Assembly: GCF_020731415.2 (NCBI RefSeq)
Contig: NZ_CP088273.1
Span: forward strand, 2,671,001 to 2,735,000
Direction: 5' to 3'
Source: Phyllobacterium sp. T1293
GTDB lineage: Bacteria > Pseudomonadota > Alphaproteobacteria > Rhizobiales > Rhizobiaceae
DNA: 64,000 nucleotides
The position numbers and the translations under genes were made by a program. Positions 1 to 8,596 of the stretch are shown here, piece after piece. The notes below the pieces were generated by a model. The model was not told the DNA's origin, ran no database searches, and was given only the letters and a program-made list of their open reading frames with translations. Each line of letters opens with the position of its first letter. The stretch's first letter is position 1.

Positions 1-120
1 GGCCAGTTCGCGCTCGCCGGGCAAGCGTTCGCCAACCGCAAACTCACCCTTTTCGATGAGCGCGCGAATCTGGTCGGCGACCTGCCGGTAGAGCCGGCGT
101 GGCTGGATGGCTGCAAACAT
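1..120 (-). CDS. GntR-family transcriptional regulator, N-terminal 40 residues (cut by window edge)
   Basis: The minus strand from the ATG at 118-120 reads MFAAIQPRRLYRQVADQIRA and continues to a LPGERELA motif, the standard start of the GntR winged helix-turn-helix. A strong Shine-Dalgarno (GGGAGGGT) sits just upstream of the ATG. Only the first 40 codons lie in the window, so the ligand-binding domain (FCD, UTRA or other) is not visible. This start style (QPRRLYRQVADQI) is common in the FadR/FCD branch, which is an inference. A palindrome about 45 bases upstream (164-184) may be its own operator. Confidence 0.85.
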   Translation of the reverse strand, partial: MFAAIQPRRLYRQVADQIRALIEKGEFAVGERLPGERELA

Positions 121-163
121 GGACCCTCCCCTGTGCGTGCATCCTCCCGATCGCGCGCACCAC

Positions 164-184
164 TGGTAAATTGGCCTTACCAAT
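164..184. promoter_or_regulatory. Palindrome upstream of the GntR gene, possible operator
   Basis: Two overlapping inverted repeats are visible: TGGTAA-N7-TTACCA (164-182) and ATTGG-N5-CCAAT (170-184). TGGT/ACCA half-sites are typical of FadR-branch GntR operators, so autoregulation of the partial gene to the left is plausible. There is no direct evidence for binding. Confidence 0.45.
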
Positions 185-383
185 ATTCAACTGATACATT
201 GATATATATGATAGAGTCAATTGTTCTATTTTGCAGCCAATTTATCCGCCCAAAACCGCTACACAGGCCTGTGGAAAGGACATTTGTTACAGATTGTTGC
301 GCAAAGTGATTGCCGCAGATGCCCCTGAACAGGTTAGAGAGAAAATTAACGGGTCGTAAACGGCCGCATAAAACTGGTGGACA

Positions 384-1175
384 ATGGTTTCTGACATTCG
401 ATTGCTGCGCCCTCTGGCCTGTCTTGGTCTGGTACTGACCTTGGCTGCCTGCACCACGGGCAACCCGACACTTCCAGTCGCTACAGCGTCGATTCCGGTT
501 CCTGCTGCTGCTCCCCGCACCACCGCATTGACGGTAACGGACGCGCCAGTCCAGATGGCCTATGCGGGCCCGGCGGTCAAAACGACAACAACCACACCAA
601 GCGCCGCTGTCGAAGTGGCTTCGGTTGCGGAACCCGCCAAGTTTTCTGCGCCGGGCACTCCGGTTGACACCCTCATTTCGCAATATTCAGCCGCCTATGC
701 CGTACCTGAATCACTTGTGCGCCGCGTCGTTCACCGTGAAAGCCGTGGCCGCCCGGAAGCGCGTAACGGTAAATATTGGGGCCTGATGCAATTATTGCCG
801 TCCACGGCTCGCGCCATGGGTCACAACGGTACCGCCAAAGACTTGCTCGATGCGGAAACCAACCTCAAATATGGTGTGAAATATCTGGCCGGTGCCTATC
901 GCGTTGCCGACCGCAATCCGGATCAGGCCGTGCGGCTCTATTCGCGAGGCTATTACTATCAGGCCAAGCGCAAGGGCATGCTCGAAGAAACCGGCCTGAA
1001 GGGCGGCACCCCTGTCGTGTCGACCCAAATCGCTTCACTGCCTATGGCTCCGGTTCCAGCCATTGCCCAGCAGCAGACAGCCGCAACTATCCAACCCGCC
1101 GCTGCCATTGCAATGGCTGATCCGGCTCCTGTCCGTCTCAGCCTCGTTGCCATTCCTGCAGACCGCCCATTCTGA
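384..1175 (+). CDS. Lytic murein transglycosylase, SLT domain, lipoprotein
   Basis: The 263-residue protein begins with a lipoprotein signal: a short hydrophobic stretch ending in TLAAC, with the lipidated cysteine at residue 23. A Thr/Ala/Pro-rich linker runs to about residue 90, followed by an SLT (family 1 transglycosylase) domain at about 95-200. The catalytic glutamate is E119 in HRESRGRP, and GLMQLLPSTARAMG and NLKYGVKYL are the usual downstream SLT motifs. The enzyme should cleave peptidoglycan to 1,6-anhydro-muropeptides at the envelope. The Ala/Pro-rich C-terminal tail (about 215-263) is low complexity. It is monocistronic as far as can be seen. Family assignment is firm; the physiological role is not visible. 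Confidence 0.9.
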   Translation: MVSDIRLLRPLACLGLVLTLAACTTGNPTLPVATASIPVPAAAPRTTALTVTDAPVQMAYAGPAVKTTTTTPSAAVEVASVAEPAKFSAPGTPVDTLISQYSAAYAVPESLVRRVVHRESRGRPEARNGKYWGLMQLLPSTARAMGHNGTAKDLLDAETNLKYGVKYLAGAYRVADRNPDQAVRLYSRGYYYQAKRKGMLEETGLKGGTPVVSTQIASLPMAPVPAIAQQQTAATIQPAAAIAMADPAPVRLSLVAIPADRPF

Positions 1176-1246
1176 ACGGGCTATAAATACGCTAGTTGAA
1201 TAATTAGCCGATTCATGGCGTTGTGTGCTCAATCGGGGGCACATGA

Positions 1247-4090
1247 ATGTTTCTTTCTATCATTATTTCAATCGTCGCGCTGATTGTAGCGGCAACTGCG
1301 CGGCAGCAAATCAGTGTACTGCGCAAGCAGGTTGAGCAATTGCAGCAGCAAATTGCCGGGACACTCCAGCCTGCACCCATAGGGCGCGAGAATAGTAAAA
1401 CGGCTCGCCGGTTCCGGGAAGATGAGCCTTTAACGACCATCGCCACACCCCAGGTTCCCGCCGCCGAGCCCGTAGGGCCACCAATACGAGCAGTAGCCGC
1501 CTCCGCTCGACTCGATCCCAAAAAGGTCGCCGAGATCATGTCCGGCAAATCCGCAAGCGCGCCGGTTACGGTCAAGGCGACGCCCGCAGCAGGTACTCCA
1601 GCCGAACAGCCAAAGAAAAAATCCTATGGCGATTTCGAGCGGTCGCTAGGCCGCAACTGGCCAGTCTGGATCGGCGGTGTCGCGCTTTTCCTCGGCGGTA
1701 TCTTCGTCGTGCAGTATTCCATCGAAAATGAGCTGCTCGGGCCGGGTATCCGGCTTTGCCTCGGCGCTCTTTTTGGCCTGCTGCTTTTGGGCGCGGGTGA
1801 ATATCTGCGCCGCAAGGAAAAGCCACTCGGCCTTTCCGTTACCGGTCCTGACTATATTCCCGGCGTTCTGACCGCCGCAGGTTCGGCGGCACTCTTTGCC
1901 GTCGTCTATGCCGCCCATGGCATTTATGGCTTTATCGGCACCTCCACTGCCTTTATAGCGCTCGGAGCTGTTGGCCTTGCGACACTCGCCCTGGCCATCA
2001 AACATGGCCCGTGGATTGCCGGGCTTGGCCTTATCGGTTCGTATCTCACCCCGGCTCTGGTGAATTCGCAGGCACCAGCACCCTACAGCTTCATGACCTA
2101 TCTGTCGGTTGTTACCCTCGTCTCGGTTGTTCTGTCGCGCGCGAAAAACTGGCCACTGATCGGCGGCGGCGCAATCATTCTCGCGGCGCTCTGGGGTGCG
2201 GCCTATACCGGCTTTGATCCCATGCCCAATGGCGGCGCGCTCGGCCTGTTGACGCTCAGCCTGCTGGCTCTATCGGTCTTTAGCCATCTGAAGCCAAGTG
2301 GTTACAAACTGTTCGATCGGACAGACGAACCCTATTTCGACCCTGTTACCATAGCGGGTGCCGCTGGCGCAGTTCTTCTTGGTCTTGGCTATATATCGCA
2401 CGATCTTTTCGGACTGGCGTCCTCGCGCTATCTGATCCTTGCAACGATCATCATTGCCGTATCAACACTGGCACCGCTCTTTATACGCCGCACGCTGCCC
2501 TTCCTTGTTCCGGCGGCGCTGCTTTCGCTCGTACCGCTCACCCTTCTGGACATGCATGCGTTTTTGGATAGCGGCTTCGACAGTTCAGGCCTATCGCTCT
2601 ACGACCCGATGAAATATCGCAGCTTTGCCATTTTCATTGCGCTTGCTTTCACAGCCATCGGCGTAATTGCCGCAACCGTGCTTGCCCGGCTACCAGACAT
2701 CATACGCGGACTTGCCTATGCGGCATTGGGAACTGCTGTTCCATTCGTCATGATCATCGTGATGATCTACATCTTCGGCAATACACCGGCTTCAACCGAA
2801 GAAATATTGACAGTGGCGCTGGCAATTGTCGGCTTTGGCGCTGCAACGTGGCTGGCACGCGCATGGAAAGACGACATCAAGCCAATCTCGCCCGCATGGC
2901 TGTTTGACGCTGCATCCATCGGCTTTGCCGTTCTTGCGCTATTTGTCGTGTTCGAACCACAATGGCGCGTTCTAGCCGCCTGCATACTTGCTGTTGTCTA
3001 TGCGCTTGCTACCCGCACGCGCATGGCACCGGTGCTGCGCTTTGCTCCGGCAGTCTTTGCGGTCGTCATCCTCGGACATATTTTCTTCGATCCAACCATT
3101 GTCGGCAGTGACCGGCTGTCCACAACCCCATTCTTCAACCAGCTTCTGCTCAATTATGGCGGGTTCTTCGCGGCCATGATTGTGGCCCAGATCATCCTTG
3201 CCAAGGGGATCAAGGATACGGCCTATCGCCTCGTACAGGCGCTCGCCGTGTTGGCGGGCTTCGTGCTTATCAATATCCTCGTTCGCCATTGGATGAATGG
3301 CGGCACATTGAACAGCAGTGGCGATCTCACATTGAGCGAACAGTCGCTCTATACACTCATCGCCTTGGGCGGATCACTGTCCCTGATGATGCTGAGCCGT
3401 GGTGGCCAGGACTGGCTCTACCGCACTGCCGCGCTGATTGTCGGTTACGTCGGCATTCTGATTGCCGTATGTCAGCATTTCATCCTGCTCAATCCGCTGT
3501 TTGACGGTTTTGTCGCTGGTGGATTTGTCTTCAACAGCCTGTTCATGGGTTATCTGCTGCCCGGCCTTCTGGCAGCACTGGTCGCGCTCAATGCCTTTGG
3601 CGAACCACAGATAAAACTCTTCGGCTTGCCGCTGGTCATGGCACAGGCGAACCGCCCCAGACATTACGCCATGGCGCTGGCAATCCTCTCGGGCCTCATG
3701 CTCTTTACATGGGTCACACTGACTATCCGTCTCTTCTTCCAGGGCAACTATATCCATCTGGGACAGGGTGTGGATTCGTCTGAGATGTTCACCTATTCCG
3801 CCATATGGCTCTTGTTCGGCCTTGGCCTGTTCGGTCTTGGCGCATGGCGGCAGAACAGGCCGTTGCGTCTGATCTCGGCGCCGATCGTCTTTCTTGTCAT
3901 CGCCAAGGTATTCCTGCTCGACATGGCAAATCTCGAAGGCATCTTGCGGGCGCTGTCCTTTATTGGCCTTGGCCTCTCGCTTGTCGGTGTGGGGCTGTTC
4001 TATCAGCGCATTCTCAACGCGGGGGCGGCAGCTACGCCGCCCACCAATGATGAAAGTGGTGAACAGGCCCGCGCCCCTGACCCACTTTAA
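1247..4090 (+). CDS. DUF2339 polytopic membrane protein
   Basis: This 947-residue protein has an N-terminal transmembrane segment (about 1-20), a short coiled-coil stretch rich in Gln and Leu (about 22-45), and a basic Pro/Ala linker. A DFERSLGRNWPVWIGG motif near residue 130 precedes the first of a very long series of transmembrane helices that fill the rest. This architecture is that of the DUF2339 family, whose function is unknown. I chose ATG 1247 because ATG 1243 is out of frame. The C-terminal 59 nucleotides overlap the 3' end of the convergent thiD gene, so its hydrophilic tail is encoded opposite the ThiD C-terminus. Confidence 0.85.
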   Translation: MFLSIIISIVALIVAATARQQISVLRKQVEQLQQQIAGTLQPAPIGRENSKTARRFREDEPLTTIATPQVPAAEPVGPPIRAVAASARLDPKKVAEIMSGKSASAPVTVKATPAAGTPAEQPKKKSYGDFERSLGRNWPVWIGGVALFLGGIFVVQYSIENELLGPGIRLCLGALFGLLLLGAGEYLRRKEKPLGLSVTGPDYIPGVLTAAGSAALFAVVYAAHGIYGFIGTSTAFIALGAVGLATLALAIKHGPWIAGLGLIGSYLTPALVNSQAPAPYSFMTYLSVVTLVSVVLSRAKNWPLIGGGAIILAALWGAAYTGFDPMPNGGALGLLTLSLLALSVFSHLKPSGYKLFDRTDEPYFDPVTIAGAAGAVLLGLGYISHDLFGLASSRYLILATIIIAVSTLAPLFIRRTLPFLVPAALLSLVPLTLLDMHAFLDSGFDSSGLSLYDPMKYRSFAIFIALAFTAIGVIAATVLARLPDIIRGLAYAALGTAVPFVMIIVMIYIFGNTPASTEEILTVALAIVGFGAATWLARAWKDDIKPISPAWLFDAASIGFAVLALFVVFEPQWRVLAACILAVVYALATRTRMAPVLRFAPAVFAVVILGHIFFDPTIVGSDRLSTTPFFNQLLLNYGGFFAAMIVAQIILAKGIKDTAYRLVQALAVLAGFVLINILVRHWMNGGTLNSSGDLTLSEQSLYTLIALGGSLSLMMLSRGGQDWLYRTAALIVGYVGILIAVCQHFILLNPLFDGFVAGGFVFNSLFMGYLLPGLLAALVALNAFGEPQIKLFGLPLVMAQANRPRHYAMALAILSGLMLFTWVTLTIRLFFQGNYIHLGQGVDSSEMFTYSAIWLLFGLGLFGLGAWRQNRPLRLISAPIVFLVIAKVFLLDMANLEGILRALSFIGLGLSLVGVGLFYQRILNAGAAATPPTNDESGEQARAPDPL

Positions 4091-4832
4091 GCGTATCGGC
4101 GGCAGCCATGGCTGCCGTCAGATAGTCCTTCGCCGCACCGATTGCCGTTGGCAGGTCGTGACCTTTGGCAAGTCCGCTGGCGATGGCCGCTGCAAGCGTG
4201 CAACCCGTACCGTGATCGTGGGTTGTTGACAGGCGCGGACCGTCAAAACGCTGTAAGGACGAACCGTCGAACAAAAGGTCCGTACTCAAGGCGCTGTTTC
4301 CATGGCCACCTTTGATCAACACCGCCTTCGGACCAAACTTCAGCAGCAATTCGGCTTGTCGTGCCATTGCCTGTTCATCTTCAGCAATATCCGTGCCGGT
4401 CAGGAGCGCGGCCTCGGGCAAGTTGGGTGTCAGCACAAGCGCCAATGGCAGAAGCTGCGTGCGAAGCGCCTCTATGGCTTCCGGCTGCAACAGGGAATCG
4501 CCCGAAGTTGCAACCATCACCGGATCAAGCACCACCTTGCGTTGCCAGCGGTTCAAGGCTTCGGCGATAGTATTGATGGTTTCCACGGTGGAGACCATGC
4601 CGATCTTGATCGCACCCACCGCGATATCCGAGAGAACCGCATCAATCTGCGCGCGAATGATACCGGGGCTCAAATTCTCGATGGCGGTGACGCCGCGCGT
4701 GTTCTGCGCCGTGATTGCGGTCAATACACTTGTTCCATAAACACCAAGCGCCGAGAACGTCTTAAGATCGGCCTGAATTCCAGCGCCGCCGCCGCTGTCA
4801 GAGCCAGCAATCGTCAAGGCAATGGCGGTCAT
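4032..4832 (-). CDS. thiD: Hydroxymethylpyrimidine/phosphomethylpyrimidine kinase ThiD
   Basis: The 266-residue protein has the ribokinase-fold signature: an N-terminal GSDSGGGAGIQADLKTF motif (about residues 9-25) for substrate binding, the VLDPVMV block in the middle, and HDHGTGCTLAAAIASGLA near residue 205-220, which carries the anion hole and catalytic Asp region. It phosphorylates HMP and HMP-P to HMP-PP for thiamin synthesis. It is the last gene of the riboswitch-led operon and overlaps thiE by 4 bases (ATGA). Its 3' end overlaps the convergent DUF2339 gene by 59 bases, so there is no room for a conventional terminator between them. Confidence 0.95.
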   Translation of the reverse strand: MTAIALTIAGSDSGGGAGIQADLKTFSALGVYGTSVLTAITAQNTRGVTAIENLSPGIIRAQIDAVLSDIAVGAIKIGMVSTVETINTIAEALNRWQRKVVLDPVMVATSGDSLLQPEAIEALRTQLLPLALVLTPNLPEAALLTGTDIAEDEQAMARQAELLLKFGPKAVLIKGGHGNSALSTDLLFDGSSLQRFDGPRLSTTHDHGTGCTLAAAIASGLAKGHDLPTAIGAAKDYLTAAMAAADTLKVGQGRGPVHHFHHWWAA

Positions 4833-5491
4833 GCCGTCGCCCTCAACGCCTCATCGACAGCATCGCGCAGCACCTGCGCCGCAGCGCGCGGATCAGCCTG
4901 CCGGAAGATTGCCGAAATGATCGCAACGCCATCTGCTCCCGCCGCAATGGCTGGAGCCACCCTGCCAAGGTCAATGCCAGCGATAGCACCCACAGGCAGA
5001 TCCGGCTTTGCTGTCCGGATCATTGCAGCCAGCCGTGCAAAGCCGTCAAAGCCAATCGGCCCATCCGGATTGTGCTTGGCGGGTGTCTCGAACAGGCCGC
5101 CCACGCAGGCATAATCAATATCCGCCGCTATGGCCGCCTGTGCGTCCGCTTCGTTCTTCACGGTGAGGCCGATAATCGCATCCGGGCCAAGCAGCTTTCT
5201 TGCGTCACTGACCAGCATATCCTCACGCCCGACATGCACACCTTCAACACCAGCCACCAGAGCGACATCGATACGGTCATTGACGAGCAAGGGCACATCA
5301 GTGCCTTTGAGCGCCGCATGGATGGCGCGGGCGCGTTCGACCATCGCCCGGGTTGGTGAGTTCTTATCGCGATACTGGATAATGGTTGCGCCGCCGCGCG
5401 CTGCCTGCAGCGCCAGCCCACCCAGATCCTTGTCGCCGCCGATTGCATCAACATCGACAATGGCATTCAAACGGAAATCTACTTTTGGCAT
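4829..5491 (-). CDS. thiE: Thiamine-phosphate synthase ThiE
   Basis: The 220-residue TIM-barrel protein joins HMP-PP to thiazole phosphate. Visible ThiE motifs are QYRDKN (pyrophosphate contact), LLVNDRIDVAL, GVHVGREDM and CVGGLFETPAKHN; the last corresponds to the GPIFPT.TK loop of better-known ThiE proteins but is divergent. I chose the ATG at 5491 because GGAGGAAGA lies 6-12 bases upstream; a longer in-frame ORF to 5545 would run into thiY and has no ribosome site. It follows thiY by 25 bases and overlaps thiD by 4. Confidence 0.93.
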   Translation of the reverse strand: MPKVDFRLNAIVDVDAIGGDKDLGGLALQAARGGATIIQYRDKNSPTRAMVERARAIHAALKGTDVPLLVNDRIDVALVAGVEGVHVGREDMLVSDARKLLGPDAIIGLTVKNEADAQAAIAADIDYACVGGLFETPAKHNPDGPIGFDGFARLAAMIRTAKPDLPVGAIAGIDLGRVAPAIAAGADGVAIISAIFRQADPRAAAQVLRDAVDEALRATA

Positions 5492-5516
5492 GATTGTTCT
5501 TCCTCCATGAAATGTT

Positions 5517-6464
5517 TCACCGCAGTTCGACGGCCAGATCATCAACTTTGGGTACGGATTTGATCAGCCCGGCATCGTGCATGAACACACCGAGGCGCTC
5601 ATAACGGCTACGGTCGAGCGCAGCGGGACGCTTGGCAAAACGCGGCAAAGTATCCGTCCACGCCTGCCGGTTCAGCGGGTTATCGAGATCGGGATAGGCT
5701 TTGATGAACAGCGCCCAGGATTCATCCGGGTGATTGGTCAGATAAACAGCGCCCTTCTCCACCGCTTCGATGAAACGTTTCAAACGATCATCTTTTGCAA
5801 GGTCCGGATGGGTCAGGAAGATCAGTTCATCATAGACAGGGACACCGTGCTCCTCCGGGAAGAACGCCGTTCCCTTATGGCCTTCCTGCGCCATTTGGGT
5901 GAGTTCAAAATTCCTGTAACCACCAACAGTCGCATCCACCTGTTTGGCGATGAGCGATGACGAAAGGGCGAAATTGACATTGATCAGTTCGACATCATCG
6001 GCTTTCAGGCCTTCCGATTTCAGCATGGCCCCGAGCATGGCATCTTCAAAGCCCGCCACGGAAAAGCCGACCTTTCTGCCCTTCAAATCCTTCAGGCTTT
6101 TAATGGGACCATCGGCCAGTACCATCACCGTATTGAGCGGGGTTTCCACCAAGGTGCCAAAGCGCACCAGCGGCAGGCCTTCATCATGACTGAGATAGAG
6201 ATTGGGCTGATAACCGATGGCAATATCAGCCTGTTTTGCCGCAACAAGACGCGGCGGCGCCGCCGGATCAGCCGGCGGGATCAGATCGACATCAAGACCG
6301 GCCTCACTGAAAAAACCCTTTTCGCGAGCGACAACCAGCGGTGCATGATCAGGATTGACGAACCATTCGAGAAGAACAGACAGTTTGTCCGCTGCCATCG
6401 CCTGTGACGGCAGGAAAGGCAACGCGATTAAGAGAGCAAAGGCAAACGCACAGCGGCGAAACAT
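5517..6464 (-). CDS. thiY: Thiamin-precursor ABC transporter substrate-binding protein (ThiY/NMT1 family)
   Basis: The 315-residue periplasmic protein has a clear signal peptide (FAFALLIALPFLPSQAMAA). NMT1/THI5-like signatures follow: LLEWFVNPDHAPLVVAREKG, a GLDVDLIPPADPAAPPRLVA loop, and ADIAIGYQPNLYLS. ThiY proteins bind formylaminopyrimidine or HMP and pass it to ThiX. The start at 6464 is set by AAAGGA upstream and the signal peptide; the in-frame extension upstream would run into thiX. Its position behind a TPP riboswitch and before thiE and thiD supports pyrimidine salvage. The exact ligand is an inference. Confidence 0.9.
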   Translation of the reverse strand: MFRRCAFAFALLIALPFLPSQAMAADKLSVLLEWFVNPDHAPLVVAREKGFFSEAGLDVDLIPPADPAAPPRLVAAKQADIAIGYQPNLYLSHDEGLPLVRFGTLVETPLNTVMVLADGPIKSLKDLKGRKVGFSVAGFEDAMLGAMLKSEGLKADDVELINVNFALSSSLIAKQVDATVGGYRNFELTQMAQEGHKGTAFFPEEHGVPVYDELIFLTHPDLAKDDRLKRFIEAVEKGAVYLTNHPDESWALFIKAYPDLDNPLNRQAWTDTLPRFAKRPAALDRSRYERLGVFMHDAGLIKSVPKVDDLAVELR

Positions 6465-6502
6465 GGATATTCCTTTATTGATGGGACGAACGAAAATTCT
6501 GA

Positions 6503-7246
6503 TCATGACACCTGCATCCAAGGGGTGAGGCGCGCGGCGAAAGCATCGACGAGAAAGCGCAGGACAATGGTCAGCACTGCGAGAATGATGAGAGCGGCGA
6601 ACAGCGTATCGGTCTGCATACGGGCATTGGCCTGAAGCATGACAAAGCCAAGCCCACGCGAGGCACCGACCCATTCGCCAATCACCGCACCAATGGGCGC
6701 AAAGACCGCCGCAACGCGCAGGCCCGAGCCAAGACCGGGCAAGGCGCTGGGAACGCGGATTCGAAACAGGGTTGCCAGCGGCGTTGCCTGTGTCAGTGCA
6801 GCGGCATCCAGCAAATCCTGATTGGTGCGGCGCAGCGCATCGGCAAAGGCGGAGGCCACGGGAAAGAAGATAATGAGGCTGGCCATGACCACTTTCGAGG
6901 CAAGGCCAAAACCGAACCAGAGCACCAGAAGCGGCGCGATGGCAAAGACAGGTAGTGCCTGTAAAACAAGCAGAACCGGCCACGCGATCTGGCCAAAGCC
7001 GGGCAAACCGGCAACCAGAAGTGCGGTCAGGATTCCGGCAACAGCGCCAAAGAACAATCCGAGCAGGATTTCGAGCACGGTGATGGCGGCATTGGTCAGG
7101 AGATAGTGGCGCTGCTCGATCAAGGCGACAATAACTGAGCCGGGACCGGGCAGGATAAAACGTGGCGGCTGCAAAGCCCAGACAGCCAGTTGCCAGCACA
7201 GAAGTACGGCCAGCAAGGCGCCAGTGATGCGGACAAGCATGCCCAT
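6503..7246 (-). CDS. thiX: Thiamin-precursor ABC transporter permease (ThiX)
   Basis: This is a BPD-type inner-membrane permease of about 247 residues with five to six transmembrane segments. The cytoplasmic coupling motif is seen as DALRRTNQDLLDAAAL plus PSALPGLGSGLRVAAVFAPIGAVIGEW, typical of the SsuC/TauC/ThiX group. It is the first gene after the TPP riboswitch, with thiY 38 bases downstream. The start is uncertain: ATG 7246 is preferred, but ATG 7240 and GTG 7258 are in frame and none has a strong ribosome site. The partner ATPase ThiZ, normally in the same operon, is absent from this locus. Confidence 0.88.
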   Translation of the reverse strand: MGMLVRITGALLAVLLCWQLAVWALQPPRFILPGPGSVIVALIEQRHYLLTNAAITVLEILLGLFFGAVAGILTALLVAGLPGFGQIAWPVLLVLQALPVFAIAPLLVLWFGFGLASKVVMASLIIFFPVASAFADALRRTNQDLLDAAALTQATPLATLFRIRVPSALPGLGSGLRVAAVFAPIGAVIGEWVGASRGLGFVMLQANARMQTDTLFAALIILAVLTIVLRFLVDAFAARLTPWMQVS

Positions 7247-7376
7247 GGCGGCGATCACATCGTCACAGAAATAATGATTGCGATATCAGGGTAAACGGCA
7301 TCTGCAGGACTCCATCAAAAGCGTGGAAATCCGGATATGTGCGAAGACAAGGCAGAGTGCGTGAAGAGTGCTCAAT

Positions 7377-7461
7377 TCCCGTTCCTACGCCGGCATAACC
7401 CGGATCAGGTTCAAGGGTCCAGCTCGACGCTATCTCAGCACTGTACAGTGCCCCCCTCGGA
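7377..7461 (-). ncRNA. TPP riboswitch (THI element)
   Basis: Read on the minus strand, this stretch has the hallmark thi-box order: a GC-rich opening with CTGAGATAG (about 7433-7441), then ACCCTTGAACCTGATC, then GGTTATGCCGGCGTAGG (about 7387-7402), closing with a GGAACGGGAA end. It lies 130-215 bases upstream of thiX in the same orientation. Binding thiamin pyrophosphate should repress the thiX-thiY-thiE-thiD operon, in Gram-negatives usually by occluding translation or by early termination. Recognition rests on the conserved sequence blocks; the exact ends are approximate. Confidence 0.93.
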
Positions 7462-7521
7462 ATAAAGTCATGATGGAGCGGCGCAAGAGCAAAGTCAATC
7501 GCGCCGCTGGAGGATTACCGA

Positions 7522-8472
7522 TCAGTTGGTCAGGCGGACATTCTCGCCATCAACAGCTTTGCAGGTGGTGACAACGGTGTAGAAAAAGTCCTGTTGATCC
7601 CAACCACCGCCATCTTCCCAAGCGTGTTGATGCGTACCGGTGCAGCTGAGAATATCAAGAATTTTGGGTACCTGATCGACGGGCAACTGCTTTCCGTCAA
7701 CAAACAGGTAATTTGCTTGTTGGCCGTTGTTGGTTTTCAGCGTCAGATCGTAATTTATCTTGCTGTTATCAACAACACATTTCACATATCGGGCATTCGT
7801 ATCCGGATTTTTATAACCGAGACCACAGCCATCTTGTTTGACTTCCATTTTCAAATAAAGCTTATCAAATCCATCAAGGTTAATCGTTGTCATCTGATTT
7901 TTATTCGGGACTGTACTGCCTGTGCCACGTCCATTGGCGCCCCTATGGTCATAGGGATTGTAGATTACCGTTCCCAACATTTTTTCACTACCGGCAGGAG
8001 TCATCCCAACGATGGTGACTCGTTTATAATACCAGCCGTAAACATCACCAACAGTGATTGACGCGCTGGTTGGCTTGAGTGGCGCAAAAGCAGCCGACGT
8101 AACCCCAATCTTGACCGTGTCCTGTTTCAACAATTGCATGAAAAGCGTATTGGTCTGTCCACCAATATCTACAGTGACTTTCTGGTCCTTCGCACTGACA
8201 CTGATATTTGCAGAATTGGCCTTGTCGCCAAGATTAGCGCGCAAATAGCCGCGGGCCAGATTTTCGGCCTCTTGAGAGTTTGAGCCGGTGAAAACGGCGG
8301 CTCCAGCCAGAGCTGCCGCATCTGCAGCGTTCTGGAGATTGGCCCTCTCGGAAGACGCCATACTGTAATCCACAGCCAATCCTGTCACGCCAAGAAGCGG
8401 CACAAGCAATAGTCCAAACGTCAATGCAGTTGCGCCGCTGGTATCTTTAAGAAAATCTCTGAATTTTTTCAT
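7522..8472 (-). CDS. TadE/TadG-like pilus-assembly domain protein
   Basis: The 316-residue protein opens with FLKDTSGATALTFGLLLVPL followed by AVDYSM and LQNAADAAALAGA, the characteristic N-terminus of TadG/Flp-pilus-like proteins: a single transmembrane helix at about 15-37 and an extracytoplasmic remainder. The C-terminal two thirds (beta-rich, four Cys) matches nothing I recognise; it could be an adhesin-like or structural domain. ATG 8472 has GGAG upstream and is preferred over an upstream in-frame start at 8499. No other tad genes are next to it, so it is an orphan. Confidence 0.8.
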   Translation of the reverse strand: MKKFRDFLKDTSGATALTFGLLLVPLLGVTGLAVDYSMASSERANLQNAADAAALAGAAVFTGSNSQEAENLARGYLRANLGDKANSANISVSAKDQKVTVDIGGQTNTLFMQLLKQDTVKIGVTSAAFAPLKPTSASITVGDVYGWYYKRVTIVGMTPAGSEKMLGTVIYNPYDHRGANGRGTGSTVPNKNQMTTINLDGFDKLYLKMEVKQDGCGLGYKNPDTNARYVKCVVDNSKINYDLTLKTNNGQQANYLFVDGKQLPVDQVPKILDILSCTGTHQHAWEDGGGWDQQDFFYTVVTTCKAVDGENVRLTN

Positions 8473-8596
8473 AGCCCGCTCCGGTGTTGAGCGGACCATG
8501 GATGAAATGGCGTAAATGCGCCTTTAGGAAATTCATTCAGATTGTCACGATCTGCGGCAAGTCTGGGCGTATGGTAAAAATCCGGTGAAACAGAGC

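Noticed and set aside
177..683. Minus-strand ORF of 168 codons across the lytic transglycosylase gene
   Set aside because: It runs antisense to a gene with clear signal peptide and SLT motifs and has Arg/Cys/Gly-rich nonsense composition.
5517..7199. 560-codon ORF fusing thiX-region sequence to thiY
   Set aside because: The first 245 codons are an out-of-frame shadow of thiX; the signal peptide and ribosome site set the start at 6464.
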